Source of the DNA: Phycisphaerae bacterium
GTDB taxonomy: Bacteria > Planctomycetota > Phycisphaerae > SM23-33
DNA: 64,000 nucleotides
Direction of reading: 5' to 3'
Assembly (NCBI GenBank): GCA_011050235.1
Contig: DRGC01000097.1
Location: 1-64,000, forward strand
Positions 9,047 to 18,638 of this stretch are shown in pieces. The notes below the pieces were generated by a model. The model was not told where the DNA came from and did no database searches. It saw only the letters and a list, made by a program, of their open reading frames with translations. The translations under genes and the position numbers were made by a program. The stretch's first letter is position 1, and each line of letters begins with the position of its first letter.

Positions 9047-9517
9047 ATGAATGACGGCGACCGTGAGATCATTGACCATTTTTCCTGGGTGCGGGAGCAG
9101 ACGTTGGAACTCCTGCGGCGCTTGCCGGATAAGTTGCTGAGTCAGACCTCGGCCGGGTGTGATGAGACGCTCGGCGACGCGCTGACCCATGCCGGATGCG
9201 GCGAGGACTGGTGGATGGCCAACGTCCTGGGCGATGGCGGGCCGGCGCACCACCCCTACCCCGGCGACAGGCAGGCCCTCATCGATCAGATCGCTAGCTG
9301 TCGCGACCGCGTGGTGGGCTTCTTCTCAGCCGACAACGGGGGCCCGATGGGCCGGACCTTCTCCTTCACGGCAGACGACGGCCGCGTCGAACAGTGGACC
9401 GGGCGGGATCGCCTGATGTACTTCATCGACCACGAAGTCCACCACCACGCCCGGATCACACAGGCCTTGCGACAACTGGGCTTCGACGACTTCCCTTGGC
9501 CGGGGTGCGAGGCCTAA
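9047..9517 (+). CDS. DinB-like four-helix protein
   Basis: The 156-residue protein fits the DinB/YfiT fold: helical throughout, with an early histidine in GDALTHAGCGEDWW and a late HEVHHHARITQAL cluster that would complete a three-histidine metal site. Family members include bacillithiol or mycothiol S-transferases and uncharacterised stress proteins; the substrate cannot be told here. GAGGGAGA precedes the ATG at 9047. It follows the Sel1 gene after 26 bases. Confidence 0.75.
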   Translation: MNDGDREIIDHFSWVREQTLELLRRLPDKLLSQTSAGCDETLGDALTHAGCGEDWWMANVLGDGGPAHHPYPGDRQALIDQIASCRDRVVGFFSADNGGPMGRTFSFTADDGRVEQWTGRDRLMYFIDHEVHHHARITQALRQLGFDDFPWPGCEA

Positions 9518-9555
9518 GAATAGTAAGGCCGGCCCGCGTGCAAGCAAGGCAAAGG

Positions 9556-9569
9556 TCCGCCATGGCGGA
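9556..9569. repeat. REP-like palindrome TCCGCCATGGCGGA
   Basis: A perfect 14-base palindrome in the gap between convergent genes. The same core occurs at 2715-2729 and in longer form at 35757-35799. Confidence 0.45.
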
Positions 9570-9629
9570 TTGCACGCCCTGCAGGCTGCGGCCGTAGTCG
9601 GAGACCGCCCTGCCGTCGGCCAGCGGGTC

Positions 9630-10508
9630 TTAGCCGCACCAGGGGCGGGCGCGGTCTTTGGCGAGTTGTTCGGTGAGGATGGTTGAGGCGAGTTCAACGT
9701 CGCCGGCGATCTCGTAGTCGAACATGCCGAAGAAGACGAAGTCGGCGCCGTTTTCGAAGATGTATTTCAAGGCGCTCTCCGGCGGAATCGTGCCGGCGGC
9801 CATCGTCTTGAAGGCGATCCACGGCTGGTCCACGGTCTCCATGAACTTGGCCGTACCGGCTGGGTCGCGGTCCCAGTAGCCGATGTGTTCATCGGTGGCG
9901 TGCTCGAGTTGGTCGGGCGGGACCTGCGGGCCGGAGGGGTAGTCGTGATGGTGGAAGGTCTTGACGTAGAAGTCCGGGTTCAGCCCGTTGGCTTCGGAGG
10001 CCTTGATGACTTCGAGGTCGTGGGCGCCCACGCCGGCCGGCAGGCCGCATTCGCGGAAGATATCCAGGCACTTGCCGATCACGTCGATCTTGCCGTCGGC
10101 CACCAAGCCATCGGAGTGGCAGCCCCACACGTAGAACGCATCGGCGCCCAGTTCGGCCAGGCGCATGATCTCTTCCCGATAGGCGGGCAGGTCGTCGCCT
10201 TCGGTGGAGGCCGTCGCGCAGAGAATCCACTGCATCTTGCCGCCGCGGTCGCGGTGTTGCTTCATGAGCTGGTGCACCCAGTCGACCGTGTGGATGTTCA
10301 TGCCGTTGATGCCGTGCTCTTCAGCGATCGCCAGGGTTTCGAGGACCTTCTCGGGCGTGTTGTAGTGCTCGACCAGCTTGAACACATAGTGCTGATCGCG
10401 GCAATGGTGGTAGTGGCTCAGCAGGTTCCCGCCCAGCATCATGCGGGAGATCTCCAGGTCGCCGATTTTTCCGGTGGGAAGCGCTGCGGTGTTCGTTTCC
10501 GTGGTCAT
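9630..10508 (-). CDS. TIM-barrel-like protein, HYHHCRD family (paralogue 2)
   Basis: The 292-residue product is the second copy of the family at 3229-4101 and retains all its blocks: GGNLLSHYHHCRDQ, NIHTVDWVHQLMK, FYVWGCH, PAGVGAHDLEVIKA, KTFHHHDYP, GYWDRDPAGTAKFM and WIAFKTMAAGTIPPESA. It has a slightly longer loop after the KTFHHHDYP block. The conserved His/Asp-rich motifs point to an enzyme with metal or polar-substrate chemistry, but I cannot name a reaction. The ATG at 10508 matches the start of paralogue 1 (MTTETNTAALPTGK versus MPTGTDTAALPKGK). Confidence 0.6.
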   Translation of the reverse strand: MTTETNTAALPTGKIGDLEISRMMLGGNLLSHYHHCRDQHYVFKLVEHYNTPEKVLETLAIAEEHGINGMNIHTVDWVHQLMKQHRDRGGKMQWILCATASTEGDDLPAYREEIMRLAELGADAFYVWGCHSDGLVADGKIDVIGKCLDIFRECGLPAGVGAHDLEVIKASEANGLNPDFYVKTFHHHDYPSGPQVPPDQLEHATDEHIGYWDRDPAGTAKFMETVDQPWIAFKTMAAGTIPPESALKYIFENGADFVFFGMFDYEIAGDVELASTILTEQLAKDRARPWCG

Positions 10509-10597
10509 AACGGGTCCTCGTCTTGGTGTATTCGGCCGTCCGGCTGGGGAGTGTAGGATATCGCCTCGTCGTTTCGTGAACAAGCGATCCCGGCGGC

Positions 10598-12358
10598 CTA
10601 CCCAACCTGGCGGCGCCAGAGGTCGGCGTAGATTCCCCCCCGCTCGAGCAGGTCGTCGTGATGGCCCTGTTCGACAAGACGCCCATCTTCGATGACCAGG
10701 ATCATGTCCGCCGAGCGCGCCACCGACAGACGATGGGCGACAACGAACGTGGTGCGCCCCTCGGCCAGGCGGTCGATGGCCTCGAGAATCAGCGACTCGC
10801 TGATGGCGTCGAGGTTGCTCGTGGGCTCGTCCATGATGAGGATCGGTGGGTTCTTGAGGAACGCCCGGGCGATGGCGATGCGCTGGATCTGCCCGCCGCT
10901 GAGGCCCACGCCGCGCTCGCCGACGACAGTATCGTAGCCGGATTCCTGCTCCATGATGAAATCATGGGCATTGGCGGCGGTGGCGGCGTGGAGTATGTCG
11001 TTCTCTGATGCGCCCTGGCGGCCATAGAGGATGTTCTCGCGAATCGTGCCGGAAAACAGCACCGGCTCCTGCGGCACGAGGCCGATGGCCTTTCGCAGCG
11101 ATCGGACCGTCACGTCGCGGACCTCATGGCCGTCGATCAGAATCCGCCCGCCCTGGACGTCGTAGAACCGCGGCAGCAGGCTGAGCGTGGTGGTCTTGCC
11201 CCCGCCGCTGGGCCCGACCAGGGCCACGCGAGACCCGGCCGGGATTTCGAACGACAGGTCCTTCAAAACGATCTGCGGCTTGTCGACAGGGTAGCTGAAA
11301 CGCACATCCTCAAAGCGCACCGTCGGGGCGGCCCCCAGTTCCAGCAGCGTTGCGCCGGGGGTGTTCTGGATCTTCGGCTCGGTGTCGAGGAACTCAAAGA
11401 TGCGCTCGGTGGCCGAAACGGCGGACTGCAGTTGCCCGTACGAGCCCGTCATCCACTGGACCGGCGTGAACAGTCTGTCCGTGTAGAGGTAGAACATCAT
11501 GATCGCGCCGATGCTGACCTGTTCGATCGAGGCAAAATACACGCCGGCCAGCAGCACGATCGCCAGGCCCAGGAACCGCGTTGCCTCGCCACCGGCCGTC
11601 AGCAGGCCGGTCAGCAGACTGTGGCGCAGAGCATGCGTCCGCAGCTGTTCGGTGTGCTCCAAGACCCGCGCCTGCTCGGCGTGCTCGGCCCCGAACGACT
11701 GCACCTCGCGGATCATGCCGAACCGCTCGTGCACGTGGCCCGACATCTGCTCGGTGCTCTCCAGCATGTGGCGGCTGGCCGTGCGCAGCGGGCGGCTGAG
11801 CAGTCGCGTGGTGATCAGAAACAGCGGGAGCACCGCAAACGACACCAGCGCCCAAGGCCAGTTGATTGCGAGCATGATGCACGCGATGGTGATCATCTGC
11901 AGCACCCCCTGGCAGGTGACGATAATGCCGAGTTCGATGGCCTGCTGGGCGGTCGCGACATCGGTGATTACCCGCGAGGCGATCGCCCCGCTCGGCCGGG
12001 CGGCGTGGAAGCCCAGTGACAGCCGCTGCACGTGCGCGAAGAGCTGATAGCGTATGTCGCGGATGACCGATGCACTCGCTCGCTGGGGCAGGTGAAGGCG
12101 GCCGACCGTCACGATCGCGTGCATGACCAAAAGTCCGAGGAACACGCCCGTCAGAACGGCGATCTTCTGCCACGCCTCGTCGGCAAGCATGGTCCTGCCG
12201 GTCACGCGGAACGCAGCATCGGCGAAATCGACCACCTTCCCGACGTAATAGGGCATGTAAGTCGACATCACCATCCGCAGCAGCGACGCGATCAGCGCGA
12301 TGATCATCACCTTGCGGTACGGCCGCGCGTACGCCAGAAATCGCCACAGATTCCGCAT
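10598..12358 (-). CDS. ABC exporter, fused membrane and ATPase domains (MsbA/MDR type)
   Basis: The 586-residue protein has an N-terminal six-helix exporter domain (about residues 15-310) and a C-terminal ATPase. The ATPase shows Walker A GPSGGGKTT, Q-loop VPQEPVLFSG, signature LSGGQ, Walker B ILIMDEPTS and H-loop VAHRLS. It would work as a homodimer in the inner membrane to export lipids, peptides or drugs; the substrate cannot be deduced. The ATG at 12358 starts MRNLWRFLAYARPYRK, the usual elbow helix of these exporters. It lies about 90 bases upstream of the HYHHCRD paralogue on the same strand. Confidence 0.9.
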   Translation of the reverse strand: MRNLWRFLAYARPYRKVMIIALIASLLRMVMSTYMPYYVGKVVDFADAAFRVTGRTMLADEAWQKIAVLTGVFLGLLVMHAIVTVGRLHLPQRASASVIRDIRYQLFAHVQRLSLGFHAARPSGAIASRVITDVATAQQAIELGIIVTCQGVLQMITIACIMLAINWPWALVSFAVLPLFLITTRLLSRPLRTASRHMLESTEQMSGHVHERFGMIREVQSFGAEHAEQARVLEHTEQLRTHALRHSLLTGLLTAGGEATRFLGLAIVLLAGVYFASIEQVSIGAIMMFYLYTDRLFTPVQWMTGSYGQLQSAVSATERIFEFLDTEPKIQNTPGATLLELGAAPTVRFEDVRFSYPVDKPQIVLKDLSFEIPAGSRVALVGPSGGGKTTTLSLLPRFYDVQGGRILIDGHEVRDVTVRSLRKAIGLVPQEPVLFSGTIRENILYGRQGASENDILHAATAANAHDFIMEQESGYDTVVGERGVGLSGGQIQRIAIARAFLKNPPILIMDEPTSNLDAISESLILEAIDRLAEGRTTFVVAHRLSVARSADMILVIEDGRLVEQGHHDDLLERGGIYADLWRRQVG

Positions 12359-12429
12359 GGCCCTACCCTACCCCTTTCCCCTGTCCAGGGCAACGTGCCC
12401 CCCCCGAACGGTCAGGGGTGTTCCCATCC

Positions 12430-12459
12430 TTGCCACGACCGAAGACGAAACAGTAAGAT
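12430..12459 (+). promoter_or_regulatory. Candidate promoter of the DUF3857 gene
   Basis: TTGCCA at 12430-12435 and TAAGAT at 12454-12459 with an 18-base spacer, about 88 bases ahead of the ATG at 12547. Confidence 0.35.
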
Positions 12460-12546
12460 ATCGGCACTGAAGCCGCTGATTGGGCTGTCCTTCAAAGCAG
12501 CCCGCAGCATAGGGGCAGGCTAACGCCGCCACCCGAGGAGAACCTG

Positions 12547-15500
12547 ATGAAACATGCGCGCAACATTCTCGTCCTGAGCTTGATCCTGCTAACAGCCGTT
12601 CCGGCTTGTGCGCAGGACTACACCAAGGGCATTCTCGATCGCGACACCGTCATCGAGGCCGCCAAGAGCGTCACCACCGAAGCCTACCCCAACGCCGATA
12701 TGGTCGTCGTCGACGGCCACGTTATCGTGCAATACAACGCCGACGGCACATCCACGCGATGGGACGATACCGTCATCAAGGCGCTCACCGAAAAGGGCAA
12801 GCGCAGCAGCCAGGAGAACGGCCTCTACTTCACCATCCCCTATGACACGGTCAAGCTCACCCTCCTGGAGATCATCAAGCCCGACGGCCAGGTCGACCCC
12901 ATCAACATCACCATGAACAGCCGCATCATGGTCGACCCTTCGCAGATGGCCATGAACATCTACAACCCCAACCGAAAGGTCCTTGGGTTCCGCGTGCCGG
13001 GCCTGGAAATTGGCGACATGGTGCGGTACGTCTATCGCCGCCAAACCGTCAAGACGCGCATGCCCGACGCCTGGTACGACTACGAGCTCGCGCAATACAC
13101 CTTCCCCATCAAGCATTTCGTCTACGAGGTGCTGGGGCCCAAGGAGCTGCCGCTCAAGAAGATCATCGTCAAGGACGAGGTCGCCGGGACCATCGAGCAC
13201 ACCACCGGCGAGAAGGACGGCCTGCTGCACAACCGCTGGGAAGTCAGCGACGTCCCTCGCGTATTCTCCGAGCCCAGCATGCCGCCGCTATCGCGCGTGG
13301 TGCAGCGAGTGCGGGCCAGCACGATCCCCGACTGGCAGACCGTCTCGCGGTGGTACTGGAATCTGTGCGAGCCGCACATCAAGACCACCACGCCCGAGAT
13401 GGCCGAGATGGTCGCCGAACTGACCAAAGGCCTGACGGATCGGCAAGCGAAAATCGAGGCCATCTTCCGCTGGGCGTCGCAGAAGGTCCGATACATGGGC
13501 ATCACCACGGAGACCGAAGCGCCGGGCTATGAGCCGCACGACGCGTCGATCACCTTCGAGAACAAGTACGGTGTCTGCCGCGACAAGGCCGCCCTGCTGA
13601 CGGCTATGCTGCGGCTGGCCGGGCTCGACGCCAATGTCGCGCTCATCCACGCCGACATCAAGAAGGACCGCGAAGCGCCGGATTCCTTCTTCAATCACGC
13701 CGTGGTCGCGGTGCGAGAGGCCGATGGATCGTGGCAACTGATGGACTGCACGCCCGCGATCACCAAGCAACTGCTGCCCAGCTACCTGTGCGACCGCAGC
13801 TATCTCGTCGCGTCGGAGGCCGGCGACGACCTGGCCACCTCGCCCATCATCCCGGCGGAGGAAAATCTCGTCCACATCGAGACCACCGGCGCGATCAGCG
13901 AGGCGGGCGATCTGACGCTCCAGAGCGTTCTGCGATTCGAGGGCATCAACGACAATAACTACCGCGGCTACTTCTCTCGCATCAAGCCTGCTGAGCGCCG
14001 CCAGTTCTTCGAGCGGGTGGCCAAGAGCATCGTCGCCGGTGCGACGCTGACGCGATTGTCCATCGAACCGGCTGACATGCAGGACACATCCCAGCCGCTG
14101 ACGGTGCGGATGGACATCACCGCGCCTGACGTTCTGGTCTCAAGCGACCGCTGCAGCACGATGCAGCCTCCCCTGGTGGGCACGTCGGTGGGCATGGTGA
14201 ACTTCATCCTGCGCAGCACCGGCCTGGATAAGCGCACCTACCCGATGACCACCGACATGGCCTGCGGCGTCCGCGAGACGCTACGGATTACGCTGCCTGA
14301 CTCGCTCGGCCAGGCGGTCATGCCGACCTTCACCCCGATCGACGACCCGACCCTCACCTGGAACCGTTCGCTGCGAATCGATGACGGCCAACTCGTCGGA
14401 ACCAACGAGTTCCTCATCAACGTCGTGGAGTTCAGCCCCACCCAGTATCTCCAACTCAAGGAACACCTGCGCACGATCGAATACAACGAGCGCAAGATGC
14501 CGATCTTCGCCGGCCCGGCTAGCCCGTCGCCCGCAACGGACCTCGTCGGCCCGGACGACGATTACGTTACGCTCGATCGACGCCGCATCTACACACTCAA
14601 GGACGCTCGCAACTGGACGCTCACAGCGTCGATGACCAAGAAGATCCTTACCCACGCCGGCAAGACCGAAAGCGCCGAACTGAAGTTCAGCTACAACCCC
14701 GCGTGGGAGGATGTCAAACTGGTCAAAGCCACCGTCACCGCTCCCGATGGGACGGTCAAAGAAGTCCGAAAGGAAGAGATCAACCTGATGGACGCCGAGT
14801 GGGTGGCGATGGCGAAGCGCTACCCGGCCGGTAAGACATTGGTGGTCAACCTGCCCAACGTCGAAATCGGCAGCATCATTCATTACGAGGTCAAGCGGAC
14901 GTATCGAGATCGGCCGTTCTTCTGGATGGGCGAAATCTTCGCTGACTTCAATCCCATCGTCAGCAAGGTTGTGCAGATCCACGCCCCGACGGACCTGCCG
15001 CTGACGGTCCACTCCGTCGCGGCCGAGGCGCTGACGGCCACCAAGCGAACCGAAGGCGCCACAACCATCTACGAATGGTCCATCGCCAATCAGCCCGGGC
15101 TGAAGCAGGAACGCATGGTGCCCCCTTTGTGGAGCTTTGCCCCCACGGTCAACGCATCCGTCGGCGAGTGGTCGGCCTACGCCAACGAGATTGACACCGT
15201 CTTCGAAGCCGCTGCCGGCAAATCGAAGGTCGCCGCCGCCAAGGCCCGAGAGCTTGTCGAAGATCTCGACGGCGACGACGCCAAGGTGATCGCCATCCGC
15301 GATTTCGTCGCCAAGACCATTCGGACGCTCGGCTTTTCGGTCTACTTCGAGCCCAGCATCGACGAGTTGCCGCTGACGACCATCACGCCGGCCGACCGCG
15401 TGCTGGCTGACGGCTACGGCAACCCGACCGACCGAGCCGTTCTCCTGACGGCCATGCTGCGAGCGGCGGGCTTCAAGCCGGAGCTTGTTCTGGCCATCAG

Positions 15501-16365
15501 CATACCCGACGTACATGGCATCCATAACATGCTGACCCAATGCCCTCAAACCGACTCCTTCACCGTCGCCCTCGTTCGTGTCACCTCTGAAGGTCGCGAG
15601 GTCTACCTCAACGATTCCGATCAGTACGGCGCATTGGGTGCGACCGGGTACGATCGGGGCCTCGGCCTCACCGTGGCTACCGCCCAATTTCGGCCCATTG
15701 CCGCCGCGCCCGACAGACGCGAACTCACCGAGTTGACATACAACATCCGCCTGTCTGCTGAAGGCGATGCGACGATTCTCAGGGGCCGACGGTGGCGGGG
15801 GGACACCTTTGGCATCGTCAATCGGATGTACGCGGAAATGACCCCTGAAGAACGGCGACGGTCCCATCAGGAATCCATCAGCCGTATTTCGCAGTCGGCG
15901 ACCGCCAACGGCGAACTCGTGACCGACTTCACGCAGTATCCGGCCATCGGGAAGCTACCGGTCGTGGCGACTAAGTACGCTGTGCGCGACGGGGATCACC
16001 TGTACCTCAAGCTCCCCACCGATCTATGCAGCCTGTCTCTGCCCGGAACGGACAAGCGGGCCAACGACGTCTACTGGTCCAGCCCCAACCGACAGACCGG
16101 CCGCGTGACCATCGAGTTGCCCGAGGGCTTCACCGACGTGCTCCTGGCCCCCCCCGACATCGATTGGCAAGCCCCGGCCGGCGCAGGCCACGTGCGCGTC
16201 CGCGTTACGCAGGAGGCCAACCCCCCGCGACTGGTGATCGATTACGACGTTGACCTCAAGGCCGCCGTCATTCCAGCCTCGGAGTACGACAAGCTACTCG
16301 AGATCGGGCGCCGCCTGTCGCATCCGAGCGCCCGCACGATTGTTCTACGCAAGAGCAAGCCCTAA
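12547..16365 (+). CDS. Tandem DUF3857-transglutaminase-like secreted protein
   Basis: The 1272-residue protein has a signal peptide (MKHARNILVLSLILLTAVPACAQ) and then two copies of a DUF3857 plus transglutaminase-like module, roughly residues 25-650 and 660-1272. The first module keeps a complete cysteine-protease-like triad: Cys344 in YGVCRDKAALL, His384 in FFNHAVVAV and Asp400 in LMDCTPA. In the second the equivalent sites read YGNPTDRAVLL (Asn959) and SFTVALV (Thr1006), while YLNDSD keeps the Asp, so it is probably inactive. Such proteins occur in many envelope-rich bacteria, without a firm substrate. CGAGGAGAACC precedes the ATG. The gene stands alone. Confidence 0.85.
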   Translation: MKHARNILVLSLILLTAVPACAQDYTKGILDRDTVIEAAKSVTTEAYPNADMVVVDGHVIVQYNADGTSTRWDDTVIKALTEKGKRSSQENGLYFTIPYDTVKLTLLEIIKPDGQVDPINITMNSRIMVDPSQMAMNIYNPNRKVLGFRVPGLEIGDMVRYVYRRQTVKTRMPDAWYDYELAQYTFPIKHFVYEVLGPKELPLKKIIVKDEVAGTIEHTTGEKDGLLHNRWEVSDVPRVFSEPSMPPLSRVVQRVRASTIPDWQTVSRWYWNLCEPHIKTTTPEMAEMVAELTKGLTDRQAKIEAIFRWASQKVRYMGITTETEAPGYEPHDASITFENKYGVCRDKAALLTAMLRLAGLDANVALIHADIKKDREAPDSFFNHAVVAVREADGSWQLMDCTPAITKQLLPSYLCDRSYLVASEAGDDLATSPIIPAEENLVHIETTGAISEAGDLTLQSVLRFEGINDNNYRGYFSRIKPAERRQFFERVAKSIVAGATLTRLSIEPADMQDTSQPLTVRMDITAPDVLVSSDRCSTMQPPLVGTSVGMVNFILRSTGLDKRTYPMTTDMACGVRETLRITLPDSLGQAVMPTFTPIDDPTLTWNRSLRIDDGQLVGTNEFLINVVEFSPTQYLQLKEHLRTIEYNERKMPIFAGPASPSPATDLVGPDDDYVTLDRRRIYTLKDARNWTLTASMTKKILTHAGKTESAELKFSYNPAWEDVKLVKATVTAPDGTVKEVRKEEINLMDAEWVAMAKRYPAGKTLVVNLPNVEIGSIIHYEVKRTYRDRPFFWMGEIFADFNPIVSKVVQIHAPTDLPLTVHSVAAEALTATKRTEGATTIYEWSIANQPGLKQERMVPPLWSFAPTVNASVGEWSAYANEIDTVFEAAAGKSKVAAAKARELVEDLDGDDAKVIAIRDFVAKTIRTLGFSVYFEPSIDELPLTTITPADRVLADGYGNPTDRAVLLTAMLRAAGFKPELVLAISIPDVHGIHNMLTQCPQTDSFTVALVRVTSEGREVYLNDSDQYGALGATGYDRGLGLTVATAQFRPIAAAPDRRELTELTYNIRLSAEGDATILRGRRWRGDTFGIVNRMYAEMTPEERRRSHQESISRISQSATANGELVTDFTQYPAIGKLPVVATKYAVRDGDHLYLKLPTDLCSLSLPGTDKRANDVYWSSPNRQTGRVTIELPEGFTDVLLAPPDIDWQAPAGAGHVRVRVTQEANPPRLVIDYDVDLKAAVIPASEYDKLLEIGRRLSHPSARTIVLRKSKP

Positions 16366-16378
16366 GCATCCGACGCGC

Positions 16379-17437
16379 TTACGGCCGGATGTAGATCGGG
16401 GTGGAGAAGGCGTGTCGGCCGTTGGCATCGGCGGTTTCGATGCGGAAGTAGCTGGCCTTGCGCGCCGCCTTGCGGCCCAGCGCCAAATCCACGACCGGCT
16501 CGTGCTTGGGCCAGACTTCCTTGATGACCTTTCCGTTGGAGATGACTCGCACCCACGCCACGCCGGCCGCGGCCGCCACGCGGGCCCGGAGCTTCAGCTT
16601 GGCGCCCACCTTGGGCTTCAGCGTTGATCCCATCGGCTTGCCGTTGCACGTAACGTCCAGCAGCGGCGCCTCGGAAGCGAAACAGTTGCCCGCCCGCAAG
16701 GCCTCGATCAGCGCCTTGGACGTGCAGCGCTCGGCGTAGATGCCGGTCCAGGCCGTGCCGATTTCGACGACCAGGTGACAGTCGCTCGCCCCCACCAGCG
16801 TTACCCGCTGCCCGCGACAGAGCAGATCGTCGGCCAGTCGCGACCCGGCCGCGCCGGTCAGGAAATACGCATCCGCCACCTCGCCACAGCCGTTGGCCAT
16901 CTCGAAGGCCATATCCCCCAGTTCGCTCATATCGGAGAGCACGTGCTGATACTGCTCCTCGGGCGGCTGCTCGTAGGCCCAGAAGGGATGGGCCACCCAC
17001 TGGAACCGCGTGAGGGCTTTGACCTCCTCCCAGGCCTCCGGGAGCGTGGCCTCGTTGCGGTACTTGTGCGCGGGCGTCGGCTCGAGGATGCCGATGTGGT
17101 ACCACCCGCCGCCGGTCTCCTCGCCCCAACTGACGCTGCGGAGCTTGCCGGTGACGCGTTTGGGCTTGGTCGTCCCGTGATCGGTCGCGAAGATAAAGTC
17201 CAGCCCCGCCATGGCCGCCCATTCGGCGTTCTCTTCCACAAGGCCCGCCCCGTCGCTGTAGGCCGAATGCGTGTGCAAGTCAGCCAAGTACAGCCGTTCA
17301 CCGAGAGCACCCAGCAGCTTCCGGCTATCTGCAATCAGCCCGGCCAGCCGCTTGCGATAGCTGGTCACACTCTTATAGACGCCCGCCTCCCGAACGCCCT
17401 TCAACCACGTCACCTTCTGCGCCCGCGCGTTGGTCAT
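16379..17437 (-). CDS. PHP-domain metal-dependent phosphoesterase-like protein
   Basis: The 352-residue protein has the PHP signature LADLHTHSAYSDG near residue 53 and FATDHGTTKPKRV shortly after, providing His and Asp ligands for a metal cluster. Further histidines occur in the middle (QWVAHPFW). The last hundred residues, with KPMGSTLKPKVGAKLKLRARV, look like a beta-rich C-terminal domain as in CehA/McbA-type proteins. It may hydrolyse a phosphoester or an organic ester; the substrate is unknown. The ATG at 17437 follows AGAGGACGAGAGC. It converges with the DUF3857 gene, whose stop lies 13 bases away. Confidence 0.75.
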   Translation of the reverse strand: MTNARAQKVTWLKGVREAGVYKSVTSYRKRLAGLIADSRKLLGALGERLYLADLHTHSAYSDGAGLVEENAEWAAMAGLDFIFATDHGTTKPKRVTGKLRSVSWGEETGGGWYHIGILEPTPAHKYRNEATLPEAWEEVKALTRFQWVAHPFWAYEQPPEEQYQHVLSDMSELGDMAFEMANGCGEVADAYFLTGAAGSRLADDLLCRGQRVTLVGASDCHLVVEIGTAWTGIYAERCTSKALIEALRAGNCFASEAPLLDVTCNGKPMGSTLKPKVGAKLKLRARVAAAAGVAWVRVISNGKVIKEVWPKHEPVVDLALGRKAARKASYFRIETADANGRHAFSTPIYIRP

Positions 17438-17628
17438 GCTCTCGTCCTCTCTATCAAAGGGGCACACAATCTAACGGAGCACGCCCGCCCAGGCCAGGCC
17501 CACGTGGCGCTGCGGCGGGCGGCGATCGGAGGCCGGCGCCGGCGCGGACATCAAAAACACTCTGGCGGTGTAGGTGTAGACTGCATACAAACAGGGCTGC
17601 CCGATGAGACGAATGAAAAGGATAGGCC

Positions 17629-18630
17629 ATGCATCCGATTGACGAGTACGTGATTGAAGATACCAGTGCAGCGAAGTTGCGGGTTAGTGTGGAGGGGTTG
17701 CAGCGGTTTGTGGAGGCGCCGTTGGCGATGTCGGTGCATTGGGGGCTGTATGCGCTGAGCACTGAGGGCAACGAGTGGATCTACTTCACGCATCGCATTC
17801 CGAACGAGGAGTACCTCAAGCGAATGGAGCGGTTCAACCCCACGCGGTTCTGCGCGGATGAGTGGGCTGACCTGATGGTCGAGGCCGGGCTGAAGTTCCT
17901 GCTGATTACGTCCAAGCATCACGACGGCTTCTGCCTGTGGGACACGCAGCATACGGACTTCAAGTCCACCAACACCGCGTTCGGCCGGGACATATTGGCT
18001 GAGCTGGCTGAGGCCCTGCACGCGCGCGGGCTGGGGCTGCACTTCTATTACTCGCTGGTGGATTGGACGCACCCGGCCTACCGGGAGGATTGGCCCGCCT
18101 ACATCGCCTACTACCAGGACCAACTCCGCGAACTGCTGACGAACTTCGGGCAGATTGACGGCGTTCTGTTCGACGGCTATTGGCCGCGGTATGCGTTCGA
18201 GGACGGCGAGGAGGCCCGCTACTTCCGGCCGGGCGGCGAGTGGGATTTGGCCGGCACGTACGATCTCATCCACGAGCTTCAACCGGGCGCGATGGTGACC
18301 AACAACGCCCACATCCCGCTGCAGCCGGGCGAGGACTACCAGGTATTCGAACTGGACCTGCCAGGTGAGAACACATCCGGCTTCAACACCACCGAGATCG
18401 GCGACTGGCCCAAGGCCACCTGGTGGAACGTCAACACCGGCTGGTCGTATCAGCCGTGGCGCCACTGTGTCAAGAGCGCCCACGAGCTGCTGCGACACTA
18501 CCAGGCCGCCCGGGCGGTGGACTCGTCGCTGTTCCTGAACGTGGGCCCGCGGAGTTTCGGCGACATTCATCCCCAGGAGCAGGCCATCCTCCGCGACCTC
18601 GGCCAAACCATCCGCGAGTTGCGGCTCTAG
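17629..18630 (+). CDS. Short GH29-type alpha-L-fucosidase
   Basis: The 333-residue protein shows GH29 hallmarks: SVHWGLYAL near residue 35, ITSKHHDGFCLWDT near 93, FYYSLVDW near 139 and QIDGVLFDGYW, where Asp182 is the expected nucleophile. It ends soon after the barrel and lacks the C-terminal beta-sandwich of typical family members, and there is no signal peptide, so it is probably cytoplasmic. Substrate could be fucosyl or related residues from imported oligosaccharides. AAAAGGATAGGCC lies ahead of the ATG. It converges with an oxidoreductase gene (8-base gap) that may act on the same sugars. Confidence 0.8.
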   Translation: MHPIDEYVIEDTSAAKLRVSVEGLQRFVEAPLAMSVHWGLYALSTEGNEWIYFTHRIPNEEYLKRMERFNPTRFCADEWADLMVEAGLKFLLITSKHHDGFCLWDTQHTDFKSTNTAFGRDILAELAEALHARGLGLHFYYSLVDWTHPAYREDWPAYIAYYQDQLRELLTNFGQIDGVLFDGYWPRYAFEDGEEARYFRPGGEWDLAGTYDLIHELQPGAMVTNNAHIPLQPGEDYQVFELDLPGENTSGFNTTEIGDWPKATWWNVNTGWSYQPWRHCVKSAHELLRHYQAARAVDSSLFLNVGPRSFGDIHPQEQAILRDLGQTIRELRL

Positions 18631-18638
18631 AGCGAAGG

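Noticed and set aside
14281-15867. 528-codon antisense frame inside the DUF3857 gene
   Set aside because: Same GC-bias shadow effect; no motifs, low-complexity Gly/Arg/Asp content.
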